DNA from: Streptomyces sp. ACA25
GTDB taxonomy: Bacteria > Actinomycetota > Actinomycetes > Streptomycetales > Streptomycetaceae
Assembly (NCBI RefSeq): GCF_028200735.1
Contig: NZ_JAQKPV010000003.1
Coordinates: 248,001-312,000, forward strand
Direction of reading: 5' to 3'
Length of the DNA stretch: 64,000 nt
This document shows, one piece after another, positions 27,250 through 35,732 of this stretch. The position numbers and the translations under genes are program-made. The notes under the pieces are model-generated. The model was given only the letters and a program-made list of their open reading frames with translations, was not told the DNA's origin and searched no databases. The first letter of the stretch is position 1; each line of letters starts with the position of its first letter.

Positions 27250-28527
27250 ATGACGACCGCGACCGCCGCTCCGGGCCCCGACCTCGACGAGGTGCCGCTG
27301 CGCAGGCTCTACCGCAGCGCCGAGGGCCGCTGGCTGGGCGGCGTCGCCCAGGGACTCGCGGGCCACCTCGGGGTGCCGGTGTCCTGGGTGCGGGTCGCGT
27401 TCTTCGCGATGTTCCTCTCCAGCGGCCTCGGGGCACTGCTGTACGGCATCTTCTGGTTCGTGGTGCCGCTCGGCACCTCCCCCCAGGTGCAGAAGGTCTC
27501 CGCGAGCGCCCCGGGAGCGCGACGGCTCAGCGCCAAGAAGGGGCAGCTGTTCGCCCTGGTCATGCTGGCCATCGGGCTGGTGGCGTTCTGGCAGAACCTC
27601 CAGTTCCAGGTGGCGGGCGGCTACCTGTGGCCCCTGGTCCTGATCGGCATCGGCGCGGCCGTCGTGTGGCGGCAGGCCGACAACTCGCGGCGCGCCCACT
27701 GGGCGGAGGTGACCCGGAGCAGCCGGTGGCTGCCGCTGGCCCGCAGCGCGGCCGGCGGACTGCTGGTCTGTGTCGGGGTCGTCGGCTTCGTGGTGGCGCA
27801 GGGTGCGAGCAACGACCTGAGCCGGGTGCTCCAGGCATCCCTGGCCGTACTGGTCGGCATCGCCCTGCTGGCCGGACCGTTCCTGGTCCGTATGGTGCAG
27901 GATCTCTCCGACGAACGGACGCTGCGCATCCGGGCCCAGGAACGGGCCGAGGTCGCCGCACACGTCCACGACTCGGTGCTGCACACCCTGACGCTGATCC
28001 AGCGGAACGCCGAGAACCCGCGCGAGGTCGCCCGGCTGGCCCGCGCCCAGGAGCGGGACCTGCGGGCCTGGCTGTACAAGTCGTCCGAGCGCGGTGCCGG
28101 ACAGGACGAGGGCCGGGCCGAGGAGGAGGAGACCCAGCGGGCCTTCGCCGAGTCGGTGCGGGCCACCGTCGCCGAGGTGGAGGACTACCACGGGGTGCCC
28201 ATCGAGGTGGTGTGCGTGGGCAACTGCCCGATGGACGAACAACTTTCCGCACTGCTGCAGGCCGCTCGCGAGGCGATGGTCAATGCCGCCAAGTACGGTG
28301 GCGAGGGCGGCCCCGTGCGGGTCTTCGCCGAAGTCGAAGGGCGTACGGTCTTCGTGTCGGTGCGTGACCGCGGTCCCGGTTTCGACCTGGACGCGGTACC
28401 GGCGGACCGGATGGGCGTGCGCGAGTCCGTCATCGGCCGGATGCAGCGCCACGGCGGCACGGCCCGCGTCCGGTCCGCGCCGGGCGAGGGCACAGAGGTG
28501 GAACTGACGATGGAGCGGTCGGCATGA
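27250..28527 (+). CDS. PspC-domain sensor histidine kinase (LiaS-like)
   Basis: A 425-residue membrane kinase. The N-terminal PspC domain (WLGGVAQGLAGHLGVPV, residues 28-44) precedes about five hydrophobic segments up to residue 212. The dimerisation/phosphoacceptor box is HVHDSVLHTL with the likely site His240, of the HisKA_3 type. The HATPase has REAMVNAAKY (N box) and DRGPGFD (G1 box). ATG 27250 is 12 bases inside an earlier possible start. Its stop overlaps the response regulator start (ATGA). Divergent from the LiaF-like gene; together they form an envelope-stress two-component module. Confidence 0.93.
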   Translation: MTTATAAPGPDLDEVPLRRLYRSAEGRWLGGVAQGLAGHLGVPVSWVRVAFFAMFLSSGLGALLYGIFWFVVPLGTSPQVQKVSASAPGARRLSAKKGQLFALVMLAIGLVAFWQNLQFQVAGGYLWPLVLIGIGAAVVWRQADNSRRAHWAEVTRSSRWLPLARSAAGGLLVCVGVVGFVVAQGASNDLSRVLQASLAVLVGIALLAGPFLVRMVQDLSDERTLRIRAQERAEVAAHVHDSVLHTLTLIQRNAENPREVARLARAQERDLRAWLYKSSERGAGQDEGRAEEEETQRAFAESVRATVAEVEDYHGVPIEVVCVGNCPMDEQLSALLQAAREAMVNAAKYGGEGGPVRVFAEVEGRTVFVSVRDRGPGFDLDAVPADRMGVRESVIGRMQRHGGTARVRSAPGEGTEVELTMERSA

Positions 28528-29234
28528 CGGAGCACAGCGGCACCGAGAACAGTGCCACGAGCGAGCAGGCAGGACCCCGGGCACGGGTCGTGCTGGTGGA
28601 CGACCACCGGATGTTCCGGGCCGGGGTGCGGGCGGAGATCGGCCGGACCGAGGCCACCGGCGTCGAAGTCGTCGGCGAGGCCGGGGACGTGGACGAGGCG
28701 GTCGCCGTCATCAAGGCGGCCCGCCCCGATGTGGTGCTACTCGACGTGCACCTCCCGGGCGGCGGCGGCGTGGAGGTGCTGCGCCGCAGCGCGCAGCTGA
28801 TGAGCGACGCCACCCACCCCGTGCGCTTCCTGGCGTTGTCGGTCTCGGACGCCGCGGAGGACGTCATCGGTGTGATCCGTGGCGGCGCCCGCGGCTACGT
28901 CACCAAGACCATCACCGGCGTCGACCTGGTGGACGCCGTCTTCCAGGTCGCGGACGGCGACGCCGTCTTCTCACCCCGGCTGGCCGGCTTCGTGCTGGAC
29001 GCCTTCGCGTCCTCCGACGCCGCCCCGGTCGACGAGGATCTGGACCGCCTCACCCAGCGGGAGCGCGAGGTGCTGCGCCTGATCGCGCGCGGCTACGCGT
29101 ACAAGGAGGTCGGCAAGGAGCTCTTCATCTCGGTGAAGACCGTGGAGAGCCACGTCTCGGCCGTGCTCCGCAAACTCCAGCTCTCCAACCGCCACGAGCT
29201 GACCCGCTGGGCCACCGCCCGCCGGCTGATCTGA
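28524..29234 (+). CDS. NarL/LuxR-family response regulator
   Basis: A 236-residue regulator. The receiver domain has the acidic pair at Asp26-Asp27, phosphoacceptor Asp74 in VVLLDVHLPGG, and GYVTKTITG with the conserved Lys. The LuxR-type DNA-binding helix-turn-helix is LTQREREVLRLIARG followed by SVKTVESHVSAVLRKL near residues 170-220. It is the cognate partner of the overlapping PspC-kinase. Target genes probably include the divergent LiaF-like operon, which is inference. Confidence 0.95.
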   Translation: MTEHSGTENSATSEQAGPRARVVLVDDHRMFRAGVRAEIGRTEATGVEVVGEAGDVDEAVAVIKAARPDVVLLDVHLPGGGGVEVLRRSAQLMSDATHPVRFLALSVSDAAEDVIGVIRGGARGYVTKTITGVDLVDAVFQVADGDAVFSPRLAGFVLDAFASSDAAPVDEDLDRLTQREREVLRLIARGYAYKEVGKELFISVKTVESHVSAVLRKLQLSNRHELTRWATARRLI

Positions 29235-29332
29235 CCCCGTCGGCCCGGCGCAGGTCCTGTCCAGCGCGCCGGGTGGGCCACGTGCGTGCTCGCCGCGCGG
29301 CGCCGGTGTCGGTGATGGTGAGCTGACGCCGG

Positions 29333-29734
29333 GTGGCTGAGACTGGCCGGATGGTGGGACTCATTGTCGTGGCCGCCCGCATGGCGGTCTCCGTCCGCCG
29401 GGCCTGGGCCGACCCGGCGTTCCGCGGCGCCGTGGTGACGCTGCTGACGCTCGTGATCACCGCGACCGCCTTCTACGCGCTGCACGAGGGCTGGTCGGTG
29501 ATCGACAGCCTGTACTTCTCGGTGACCACCGGTCTGACCATCGGGTACGGCGACCTGGTGCCGACCACCACCGCGTCCAAGATCTTCACCATGCTCTACG
29601 CGGTGAGCGCCGTGGGGCTGTTCGTCGCCCTGGGCAGCCTGCTCGCCAGGGCGACGATGGCGGGCCACGACAAGCGGGCGAGCCGGCGGGCGCTGCGCCG
29701 GCAGCGGCGGACCGGGCCACCGGGAGCCGGGTGA
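29333..29734 (+). CDS. Small two-helix potassium channel
   Basis: A 133-residue ion channel of the KcsA/Ion_trans_2 type. A first membrane helix (AVVTLLTLVITATAFYALHE), the pore loop with the potassium selectivity filter TTGLTIGYGD, and a second helix (IFTMLYAVSAVGLFVALGSLLA) are all present, followed by a short basic tail. GTG 29333 is the earliest start and ATG 29351 the alternative; neither has a strong ribosome site. It lacks regulatory domains, so gating is unknown. Confidence 0.88.
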   Translation: MAETGRMVGLIVVAARMAVSVRRAWADPAFRGAVVTLLTLVITATAFYALHEGWSVIDSLYFSVTTGLTIGYGDLVPTTTASKIFTMLYAVSAVGLFVALGSLLARATMAGHDKRASRRALRRQRRTGPPGAG

Positions 29735-29780
29735 GCCCGGGCCCCGGCCGCCGCGGGCGGTGGTTCCTCGGGAGAGGCCG

Positions 29781-29822
29781 CCCGGCCCCGCCGCCGCTCG
29801 GAGGCGTGGCGGCGGGGCCGGG
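29781..29822. terminator. Hairpin between potassium channel gene and guaA
   Basis: Perfect 15-base arms (29781-29795 and 29808-29822) with a 12-base loop sit between the two convergent genes. Confidence 0.82.
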
Positions 29823-29838
29823 CGGGTGACTCAGCCGG

Positions 29839-31434
29839 TCACTCCCACTCGATGGTGCCCGGCGGCTTGCTGGTGATGTCGAGGACGACCCGGTTGACGT
29901 CGGGGACCTCGTTGGTGATGCGGGTGGAGATCTTCGCCAGCGTGTCGTAGGGCAGCCGGGACCAGTCGGCGGTCATGGCGTCCTCGGAGGACACCGGGCG
30001 CAGCACGACGGGGTGGCCGTAGGTGCGGCCGTCGCCCTGGACCCCGACGCTGCGGACGCCGGCCAGCAGAACCACCGGGCACTGCCAGATCTCCCGGTCG
30101 TGCCCGGCCGCGGACAGCTCCTCACGGGCGATGGCATCGGCCTCGCGCAGCAGGTCGAGGCGTTCGCGGGTGATGTCCCCGACGATGCGGATCCCGAGGC
30201 CCGGGCCGGGGAACGGCTGGCGCTGCACGATCTCCTCGGGCAGGCCGAGTTCCTGGCCGACCATCCGGACCTCGTCCTTGAAGAGCTGGCGGAGCGGCTC
30301 GATGAGTTCGAACTCCAGGTCCTCGGGGAGGCCGCCCACGTTGTGGTGGGACTTGATGTTCGCGGTGCCGGTGCCGCCGCCGGACTCCACCACGTCCGGG
30401 TACAGGGTGCCCTGGACGAGGAAGGCGACGTCCTCACCGGCCTCGCCGGCCTCGGCGACGAGCTCGGCCTGCGCCTGCTCGAAGACCCGGATGAACTCCC
30501 GCCCGATGATCTTCCGCTTCTGTTCGGGGTCGCTGACCCCGGCCAGCGCGTTCAGGAAGCGGTCGGCGGCGTCCACCACCTTGAGCTGCACGCCGGTCGC
30601 GGCCACGAAGTCCTTCTCGACCTGCTCGGTCTCGCCCTTGCGCATCAGTCCGTGGTCCACGTAGACGCAGGTGAGCCGGGAACCGATGGCCTCGTTGACC
30701 AGGGCGGCGGCCACCGCCGAGTCGACGCCTCCGGAAAGTCCGCAGATGGCCCGCTTGCCGCCGACCTGCTGCCGGATCGCCGCGACCTGTTCCTCCACGA
30801 TGCTGCCGGCGGTCCAGCTGGGGGTCAGGCGCGCACCGCGGTAGAGGAAATGCTCCAGGACCTGCTGCCCGTGGGTGGAGTGCATGACCTCGGGGTGGTA
30901 CTGGACGCCGTAGAGCCTGCGCTCGTCGTCCTCGAAGGCGGCCACGGGCACGAGTCCGGTGGCGGCGGTGACCTGGAAGCCGGCGGGCGCGTCGGAGCAG
31001 GCGTCGCCGTGCGACATCCAGACCTGCTGCTCCGCCGGGGTGCCCTCGAAGAGCGTCGAGCCCTGCCGGAGAACGGTCAGGCCGGTGCGCCCGTACTCCC
31101 GGGCCCCGGTGTGGGCGACCGTCCCGCCGAGTGACTGGGCCATCAGCTGGAAGCCGTAGCACAGTCCGAGGACCGGCACCCCCGCCCGGAACAGGGCCGG
31201 GTCGATGCCGGGCGCGTCCTCGGCGTACACCGAGGAGGGGCCGCCGGAGAGGATGATCGCCGCGGGCTTCCTGGCGAGGATGTCGGCCACCGGCATGGTG
31301 GACGGCACGACCTCGCTGTAGATCCGGGCCTCCCGGACCCGGCGGGCGATGAGCTGTGCGTACTGGGCGCCGAAGTCGACAACGAGGACGGTGTCCGGTG
31401 CGGAGGTGGGTGCGGAGGTGGGCGCAGATGCCAC
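29839..31434 (-). CDS. guaA: GMP synthase (glutamine-hydrolysing)
   Basis: A 531-residue enzyme that converts XMP to GMP with glutamine and ATP. The class I amidotransferase half has the nucleophile Cys92 in GLCYGFQ and the HPEV His. The ATP-PPase half has [10 protein letters not shown], and the dimerisation domain ends with [18 protein letters not shown] Thr/Ser/Ala/Pro repeat ([10 protein letters not shown]) precedes the catalytic domain. GTG 31434 has GGAAGG about nine bases upstream. It works downstream of guaB in the same window. Confidence 0.97.
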   Translation of the reverse strand: MASAPTSAPTSAPDTVLVVDFGAQYAQLIARRVREARIYSEVVPSTMPVADILARKPAAIILSGGPSSVYAEDAPGIDPALFRAGVPVLGLCYGFQLMAQSLGGTVAHTGAREYGRTGLTVLRQGSTLFEGTPAEQQVWMSHGDACSDAPAGFQVTAATGLVPVAAFEDDERRLYGVQYHPEVMHSTHGQQVLEHFLYRGARLTPSWTAGSIVEEQVAAIRQQVGGKRAICGLSGGVDSAVAAALVNEAIGSRLTCVYVDHGLMRKGETEQVEKDFVAATGVQLKVVDAADRFLNALAGVSDPEQKRKIIGREFIRVFEQAQAELVAEAGEAGEDVAFLVQGTLYPDVVESGGGTGTANIKSHHNVGGLPEDLEFELIEPLRQLFKDEVRMVGQELGLPEEIVQRQPFPGPGLGIRIVGDITRERLDLLREADAIAREELSAAGHDREIWQCPVVLLAGVRSVGVQGDGRTYGHPVVLRPVSSEDAMTADWSRLPYDTLAKISTRITNEVPDVNRVVLDITSKPPGTIEWE

Positions 31435-31537
31435 GAAGCTTGGCCTTCCGGCGGTGGAGCGGGCGGTGGCCTCGATTCTACCGAGCCGTGGCGTCTCACC
31501 ATCCGGCCGCTCACCGGCGGGCGCGGACCGTCCCTGG

Positions 31538-31543
31538 CATACT
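31538..31543 (+). promoter_or_regulatory. Putative -10 box of a leaderless leader transcript
   Basis: CATACT lies seven bases before the leader peptide ATG at 31551, which would place transcription start on or next to that ATG. No ribosome site is present, consistent with a leaderless mRNA. No clear -35 box is visible. Confidence 0.4.
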
Positions 31544-31550
31544 GGGCGCC

Positions 31551-31628
31551 ATGTTCCGCGACGCGCGTTTCTTTACCTATGGCACCGGCCCGGCCGGCTG
31601 CCAGGAGAAGCGCTGCGTCACGCACTGA
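31551..31628 (+). CDS. Aromatic leader peptide before chorismate mutase
   Basis: A 25-residue open frame, too short for usual gene finding, starting [16 protein letters not shown] and ending RCVTH. Phe2, Phe7, Phe8 and Tyr10 put FFTY, a cluster of the very amino acids made from prephenate, just before a perfect terminator hairpin and the chorismate mutase gene. Bases 31587-31593 (GGCCCGG) can pair with 31649-31655 in the left arm of that hairpin, giving a possible antiterminator. Ribosome stalling at the FFTY codons when Phe or Tyr is scarce would then switch on the mutase gene. Peptide and hairpin are seen directly; the mechanism is inferred. Confidence 0.7.
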   Translation: MFRDARFFTYGTGPAGCQEKRCVTH

Positions 31629-31644
31629 CCAGCGACTTGTATGG

Positions 31645-31669
31645 CGCCCCGGGCCGATGGCCCGGGGCG
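31645..31669 (+). terminator. Attenuator hairpin upstream of chorismate mutase
   Basis: An 11-base perfect stem (31645-31655 with 31659-31669), a GAT loop and a following TTT at 31670-31672 make a compact intrinsic terminator. It starts 17 bases after the leader-peptide stop codon and 55 bases before the mutase start. Confidence 0.85.
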
Positions 31670-31723
31670 TTTCCGCGTGCCGGGGCACAGAGGTCCGGGC
31701 TCTCACCCACCGGGAGACCCCTG

Positions 31724-32038
31724 ATGAACACCCCGCACACCGGCCTTGCGACGGAGACCACCACAGCGGAGCGCACCGGAGCCCGCACCGAGGAGGCGGC
31801 CGAGGTGATCACCGGTGCCCGCGAGCGGATCGACGCACTCGACAGCCGGATCCTCGCGCTCGTCCGGGAGCGGATGGCCGTTTCCGGAGAGATCCAGCGG
31901 GCCCGGGTCGGCTCCGGGGGCCGCCGGGTGAACCTGGCACGTGAACTGGAGATCCTCGGCCACTACCGGGACGCCCTGGGGCGGCCGGGCACCCAGCTGG
32001 CGATGACGCTGCTCGAGCTGTGCCGTGGACGGGCCTGA
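31724..32038 (+). CDS. Chorismate mutase (AroQ class)
   Basis: A 104-residue protein of the all-helical AroQ type, which rearranges chorismate to prephenate for phenylalanine and tyrosine. The ERIDALDSRILALVRERMAV helix (about residues 34-54), SGEIQRARVGSGG and the NLARELEILGHY segment supply the usual Arg, Arg/Lys and Glu active-site residues. The N-terminal 25 residues are a variable tail. ATG 31724 has GGGAG eight bases upstream. No prephenate dehydratase or dehydrogenase is adjacent, so it is a stand-alone mutase. The leader peptide and hairpin upstream suggest attenuation by aromatic amino acids. Confidence 0.88.
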   Translation: MNTPHTGLATETTTAERTGARTEEAAEVITGARERIDALDSRILALVRERMAVSGEIQRARVGSGGRRVNLARELEILGHYRDALGRPGTQLAMTLLELCRGRA

Positions 32039-32420
32039 GCAGCGTCACCCGTACGGCGCGTGACCTTCCGGGCAGGCCTTCGTTGAACCGGTTGTCTCCG
32101 GAGCGGTGAGACGTCGGCCCGTTCCGGTGTGGCGCGATCCGGCGTCGTGGGACCTCGCTCCGGTGCGGGTGGCCGGACGGCAGGGGACAGCAGGCCGGTC
32201 ACGATTCCGGCGGTCGGCTCCCCGGGACGCCGGGGGCCGACCGCTTCGCCGTATGTGCCGGATATGTGGAGGGACTTGGGATGTTCGCGGCCGTCCTCCC
32301 CGGGGACGCATATCTCCCGGAGTGCCTGGGGAGAGCACCAGGTAACTGATCGGGCCCCGCTGCAGCTCAGCCGTGGTCCGGCCGCCCATGACAGCGGCCC
32401 CCGCCCCCGGGTGCCGCCGG

Positions 32421-32453
32421 TCGGCACCGGTGCCGCCCTGTCACCGGTGCCGA
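32421..32453. terminator. First of two stem-loops
   Basis: TCGGCACCGGTG (32421-32432) pairs perfectly with CACCGGTGCCGA (32442-32453) across nine bases. It lies six bases before a second hairpin. Confidence 0.65.
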
Positions 32454-32458
32454 CTCCG

Positions 32459-32501
32459 AAGGCCCCGGCCTCCGTCCTCCCGGGACGGCGGCCGGGGCCT
32501 T
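32459..32501. terminator. Second stem-loop, likely terminator
   Basis: AAGGCCCCGGCC (32459-32470) pairs with GGCCGGGGCCTT (32490-32501) and a T follows, about 420 bases after the chorismate mutase stop. Confidence 0.75.
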
Positions 32502-32652
32502 TCGGCTGCCCCTGACCGGGCCTCGCCCGCGAGGTCTTGACCTTTGCTTGACCCAACCGGGTACAACCATTCGACGCAACTGCGGGTCACTTCCTCGTCA
32601 CCATTGCTGCGACTCGCACGTGTGCGGTCGCTCGGACAACAGAAGAGGCTTC

Positions 32653-33687
32653 ATGAAGCTCCGTCGAGCTCTCGCGGCTGCCGCCGCCACCGCGGTCATC
32701 GCACCCGCCGCTCTCCTCTCCGCCGGAACCGCCTGGGCGGCGGACGGCTCCGAGACGGACACGCCGCTGAGCACGCAGGAAGAGCGCGACCAGATCGAGA
32801 ACGACAAGAACGAGGACGGCGCCGGAGACGAGACCGAGACCGGCGCGAACGAGGACATCGACGACGAGGCAGAGGAGGAGGCGGAGGAGGACGAGGACGG
32901 CACCGGGGACGAGGACGCCGCCGGGGACGAGGACGGCAAGGACGTCGAGGAGGACGGCAAGGACGTCGAGGAGGGGCTGACCGAGGGCGGCAACCCGCCC
33001 GTCGAGACCCCCTGCGAGGACGACAACTCGCTGGAGACCGTCCTGAACGGCCTGCCGGAGGCCCTGGTCGCCGGGAGCGGCTGGCACCAGTTCTCACTGA
33101 CGCTGACCAACCGCTCGGGCCAGGACCTGGACCGGGTCTACCCGTACGTCATCACCGAGGCGTTCAGCCTGGACATCGACGACGTCGAGGCCGACTGGGA
33201 CGAGTCCTACCTGGGCCTGATCGAGATCCAGTACAAGGACAGGGGCGACTGGAAGTCGATACCGCACACCGAGGAGAACCTGAGCGGCTACTTCGGCTAC
33301 CTGTCTCTCGCGGACGGGGCGGACGCCACCGTCGAGCTGCGCATGCAGATCGACGCCGGCTCCCCCGACGGCTGGGCCTGGACGCTCGGCCTGGGCGAGT
33401 ACTGGACCGAGGAGGGCGTCAGCTGTGCCGGGGGCTGGGACGCCTACTGGATTCAGGTGCTCGCCGCCGAGAGCGAGGTGGAGCCCGGTGCCGCCGCTCC
33501 CCAGGGTGAGCGCAAGCCGGTCGACGTGAAGCCGAGCGGCGCGGAGGGCGCCCTGGCCGAGACCGGCGCCGGCTCCGCACTGCCGATGTTCGCACTCGCG
33601 GGCGCGGCTGCCGTGGCCCTCGGGGCGGGCGGCATGTTCGCCGTCCGCCGCCGGACCCACGGCGCTGACGGCGGCGCCACCGCCTGA
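32653..33687 (+). CDS. Sortase-anchored acidic surface protein (LAXTG)
   Basis: A 344-residue secreted protein. Residues 1-29 are a signal peptide cleaved near AWA-AD. Residues 35-115 are extremely acidic, with dozens of Asp and Glu and an imperfectly repeated GDEDGKDVEE-type motif. A globular region (about 120-280) of unknown fold contains a conserved-looking WHQFSLTLTNRSG. The C-terminus has LAETG, a hydrophobic helix (LPMFALAGAAAVALGAGG) and RRR, the sorting signal of actinobacterial class E sortases. It should be covalently linked to peptidoglycan. ATG 32653 follows AGAAGAGG. Function unknown. Confidence 0.87.
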   Translation: MKLRRALAAAAATAVIAPAALLSAGTAWAADGSETDTPLSTQEERDQIENDKNEDGAGDETETGANEDIDDEAEEEAEEDEDGTGDEDAAGDEDGKDVEEDGKDVEEGLTEGGNPPVETPCEDDNSLETVLNGLPEALVAGSGWHQFSLTLTNRSGQDLDRVYPYVITEAFSLDIDDVEADWDESYLGLIEIQYKDRGDWKSIPHTEENLSGYFGYLSLADGADATVELRMQIDAGSPDGWAWTLGLGEYWTEEGVSCAGGWDAYWIQVLAAESEVEPGAAAPQGERKPVDVKPSGAEGALAETGAGSALPMFALAGAAAVALGAGGMFAVRRRTHGADGGATA

Positions 33688-33697
33688 GGCACTACCC

Positions 33698-33742
33698 GCG
33701 TGAGGCCGGTGCCGCGTCAGTGACGCGGCACCGGCCTCACGC
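33698..33742. terminator. Long perfect hairpin after surface protein gene
   Basis: About 22 bases on each side (33698-33719 and 33721-33742) are perfectly complementary around a single central base. Confidence 0.85.
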
Positions 33743-33746
33743 TCAA

Positions 33747-33774
33747 GGGACCCGGCCCTTCGGGGCCGGGTCCC
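33747..33774. terminator. Second hairpin with TTCG tetraloop
   Basis: GGGACCCGGCCC (33747-33758) pairs with GGGCCGGGTCCC (33763-33774) across a TTCG loop, an especially stable form. It probably stops transcription from the convergent GMC oxidoreductase or the surface protein gene. Confidence 0.8.
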
Positions 33775-33823
33775 GTTGCCGTCCGCCGCCGGGCCGGGCC
33801 GGGCCGGGGAGAGTGGTACCGGC

Positions 33824-35695
33824 TCAGTCCGTCCGGTGCGGAGTGGGGGCGGCCTCGGGGACCCGGGGCACCGGCAGCACGGGCAGCCGGAGAACGGCGA
33901 ACGCGTGATCCGGCACCGCGGGCTGCACGGGCGGCACCGCGGGCAGCCGCTGGTAGCCGGTGCCCGGTGCCGGACGGAGGTCCGGCTCTCCCTTGTTGGG
34001 CCACAGTGCCATCGCCCGTTCGGCCTGTGCGGTGATGGTCAGCGAGGGGTTCACCCCGAGGTTCGCCGAGACCGCGGCGCCGTCCACCACGGAGATCCCC
34101 GGGTGCCCGTACAGCCGGTGGTAGGGGTCGATGACCCCCGCCCGCTCGTCGGCACCGATCGGGCAGCCCCCGAGAAAGTGGGCGGTCAGCGGGGTGCCGA
34201 GCAGCTCACCGACGTTCGTACCGGCGAAGCCGTTGATCTCCTCGGCCAGCCGGCGGGCCGCCTCCGCGCCCTCGGGTATGTGCTCGGGGTTCGGCGCGCC
34301 GTGGCCCTGCCGTGCGGTGAGCAGACCCCGGCCGATGCCCTTGCGCTTGCGGAAGGTGGTCAGCGAGTTGTCGTGCGTCTGCATCACCAGCCCGATGATG
34401 GTGCGTTCGGACCACTTGTAATTGGACAGCGAGCGGGCGAACTTGACCGGGTGCCGGACCGAGTCCAGCAAGTAGGAGAGCACCCGCGGCAGGCCGCCCC
34501 GGGGGAACTGCTTGATGGACAGCGCGCCCATCGCGTTGGACCCCTTGCCGTAGCGGACCGGCTCAATGTGGGTGTGCCCGTTGGGGTGGATCGAGGAGGT
34601 GATCGCCACCCCCCGGGTGAAGTCGAGCTCCGCGTCCCTGCCGTGCTTCTCCCGGTAGCGCCGCGGAACGGTGCTGGCGCCCACCAGGGCTTCCGAGTTG
34701 GTGCGGGTGAGGGTCCCGAGCCGCTCGGAGATCCGGGGCAGTTCGCCGGCGTCCCGCATCCGGTGCAGGAGGGTCTGGGTGCCGTAGGTGCCCGCCGCGA
34801 CGACGACGTGCCGGGCGCGCAGGACGCGCTGCCGGCTGCGGCGGCGTATCCCGGCTCCGGTCGGGGCGACGGTGACCTCGTACCCCTCGCCGTGCGGCTG
34901 TTCCCGGACGGCGGTGACCGTGGTGAGCGGGTGCACCTCGGCGCCCGCCTTCTCGGCCAGGTACAGGTAGTTCTCGTTCAGGGTGTTCTTCGCGCCGAGC
35001 CGGCAGCCCGTCATGCACTGCCCGCACTCGGTGCAGGCCCGGCGGGAGGGTCCGGCACCACCGAAGTAGGGGTCGGGGACCTCTCCGCCCGGTTCCGTGG
35101 CGGGTCCGCGGCCGGCGTCCTGCCCGTCCCCGAAGAAGACACCCACCGGGGCGAGGTGGTAGGTGTCGGCGACGCCCATGCGGGCGGCGGCCGCCTTCAG
35201 GTGCACATCGGAGGGGGTCGTGGTCGGGTTGAGCCTGACCCCCAGCATGCGTTGGGCCTGCTCGTAGTACGGGGACAGCTCCGCCTGCCAGTCCGTGATG
35301 TCCGCCCACTGCCGGTCCTGGAAGAAGGCCGGCGGGGGCACGTACAGGGTGTTGGCGTAGTTCAGCGATCCGCCGCCGACCCCGGCCCCGGCCAGGATCA
35401 TGACCTTGTTCAGCAGATGGATGCGCTGGATGCCGTACAGGCGCAGCCGCGGTGCCCAGAGGTAGTTGCGCAGGTCCCAGGAGGACTTCGGCAGCTCGGA
35501 GCGGGAGAAGCGGCGGCCCGCCTCCAGAACGCCGACCCGGTACCCCTTCTCGGTCAGGCGCAGCGCGCTCACCGACCCCCCGAAACCGGAGCCGATCACG
35601 AGGACGTCGTAGTCGTCGGCACCGGCGGCGGGGGCACCGGCCGGGCCGGGGGTGCCCGGTGTGCCGGGTGCGCGGGAGGCATCCGAAGAGGACAT
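33824..35695 (-). CDS. ChoD-like FAD-dependent GMC oxidoreductase
   Basis: A 623-residue flavoprotein. The FAD-binding Rossmann motif is VIGSGFGGSVSALRL (about residues 32-46), with AGAGVGGGSLNYANT after it. The C-terminal GMC domain has THDN, HFLGGCPIG and SVVDGAAVSANLGVNPSLTI with the usual His and Asn. It resembles the mycobacterial ChoD group, often called cholesterol oxidase, although real sterol activity is not proven for that group. A CTECGQCMTGC segment forms a CX2CX2CX3C pattern identical to that of 4Fe-4S ferredoxins. It probably shares an operon with gabD2, 37 bases away. Steroid, alcohol or sugar alcohol substrates are possible. Confidence 0.87.
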   Translation of the reverse strand: MSSSDASRAPGTPGTPGPAGAPAAGADDYDVLVIGSGFGGSVSALRLTEKGYRVGVLEAGRRFSRSELPKSSWDLRNYLWAPRLRLYGIQRIHLLNKVMILAGAGVGGGSLNYANTLYVPPPAFFQDRQWADITDWQAELSPYYEQAQRMLGVRLNPTTTPSDVHLKAAAARMGVADTYHLAPVGVFFGDGQDAGRGPATEPGGEVPDPYFGGAGPSRRACTECGQCMTGCRLGAKNTLNENYLYLAEKAGAEVHPLTTVTAVREQPHGEGYEVTVAPTGAGIRRRSRQRVLRARHVVVAAGTYGTQTLLHRMRDAGELPRISERLGTLTRTNSEALVGASTVPRRYREKHGRDAELDFTRGVAITSSIHPNGHTHIEPVRYGKGSNAMGALSIKQFPRGGLPRVLSYLLDSVRHPVKFARSLSNYKWSERTIIGLVMQTHDNSLTTFRKRKGIGRGLLTARQGHGAPNPEHIPEGAEAARRLAEEINGFAGTNVGELLGTPLTAHFLGGCPIGADERAGVIDPYHRLYGHPGISVVDGAAVSANLGVNPSLTITAQAERAMALWPNKGEPDLRPAPGTGYQRLPAVPPVQPAVPDHAFAVLRLPVLPVPRVPEAAPTPHRTD

Positions 35696-35732
35696 GCGGT
35701 CTCCTGTACGGGGGAAGGGAGCGGGTGCGCGC

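Larger units (their letters stand above)
32039..32652. other. 614-base non-coding region with two stem-loops
   Basis: No convincing gene was found on either strand. The first 380 bases show no recognised RNA family. Two hairpins then follow at 32421-32453 and 32459-32501 (listed separately). A possible promoter for the sortase-anchored protein, TTGACC at 32537-32542 and TACAAC at 32562-32567 with 19-base spacing, lies near the right end. A small RNA or long 3' untranslated region ending at the double hairpin is possible. Confidence 0.5.

Noticed and set aside
27127..28584. N-terminal extension of the PspC protein running over the histidine kinase gene
   Set aside because: The frame is open but the residues are unlike any protein; ATG 27126 begins the PspC protein and the kinase is real on the opposite strand.
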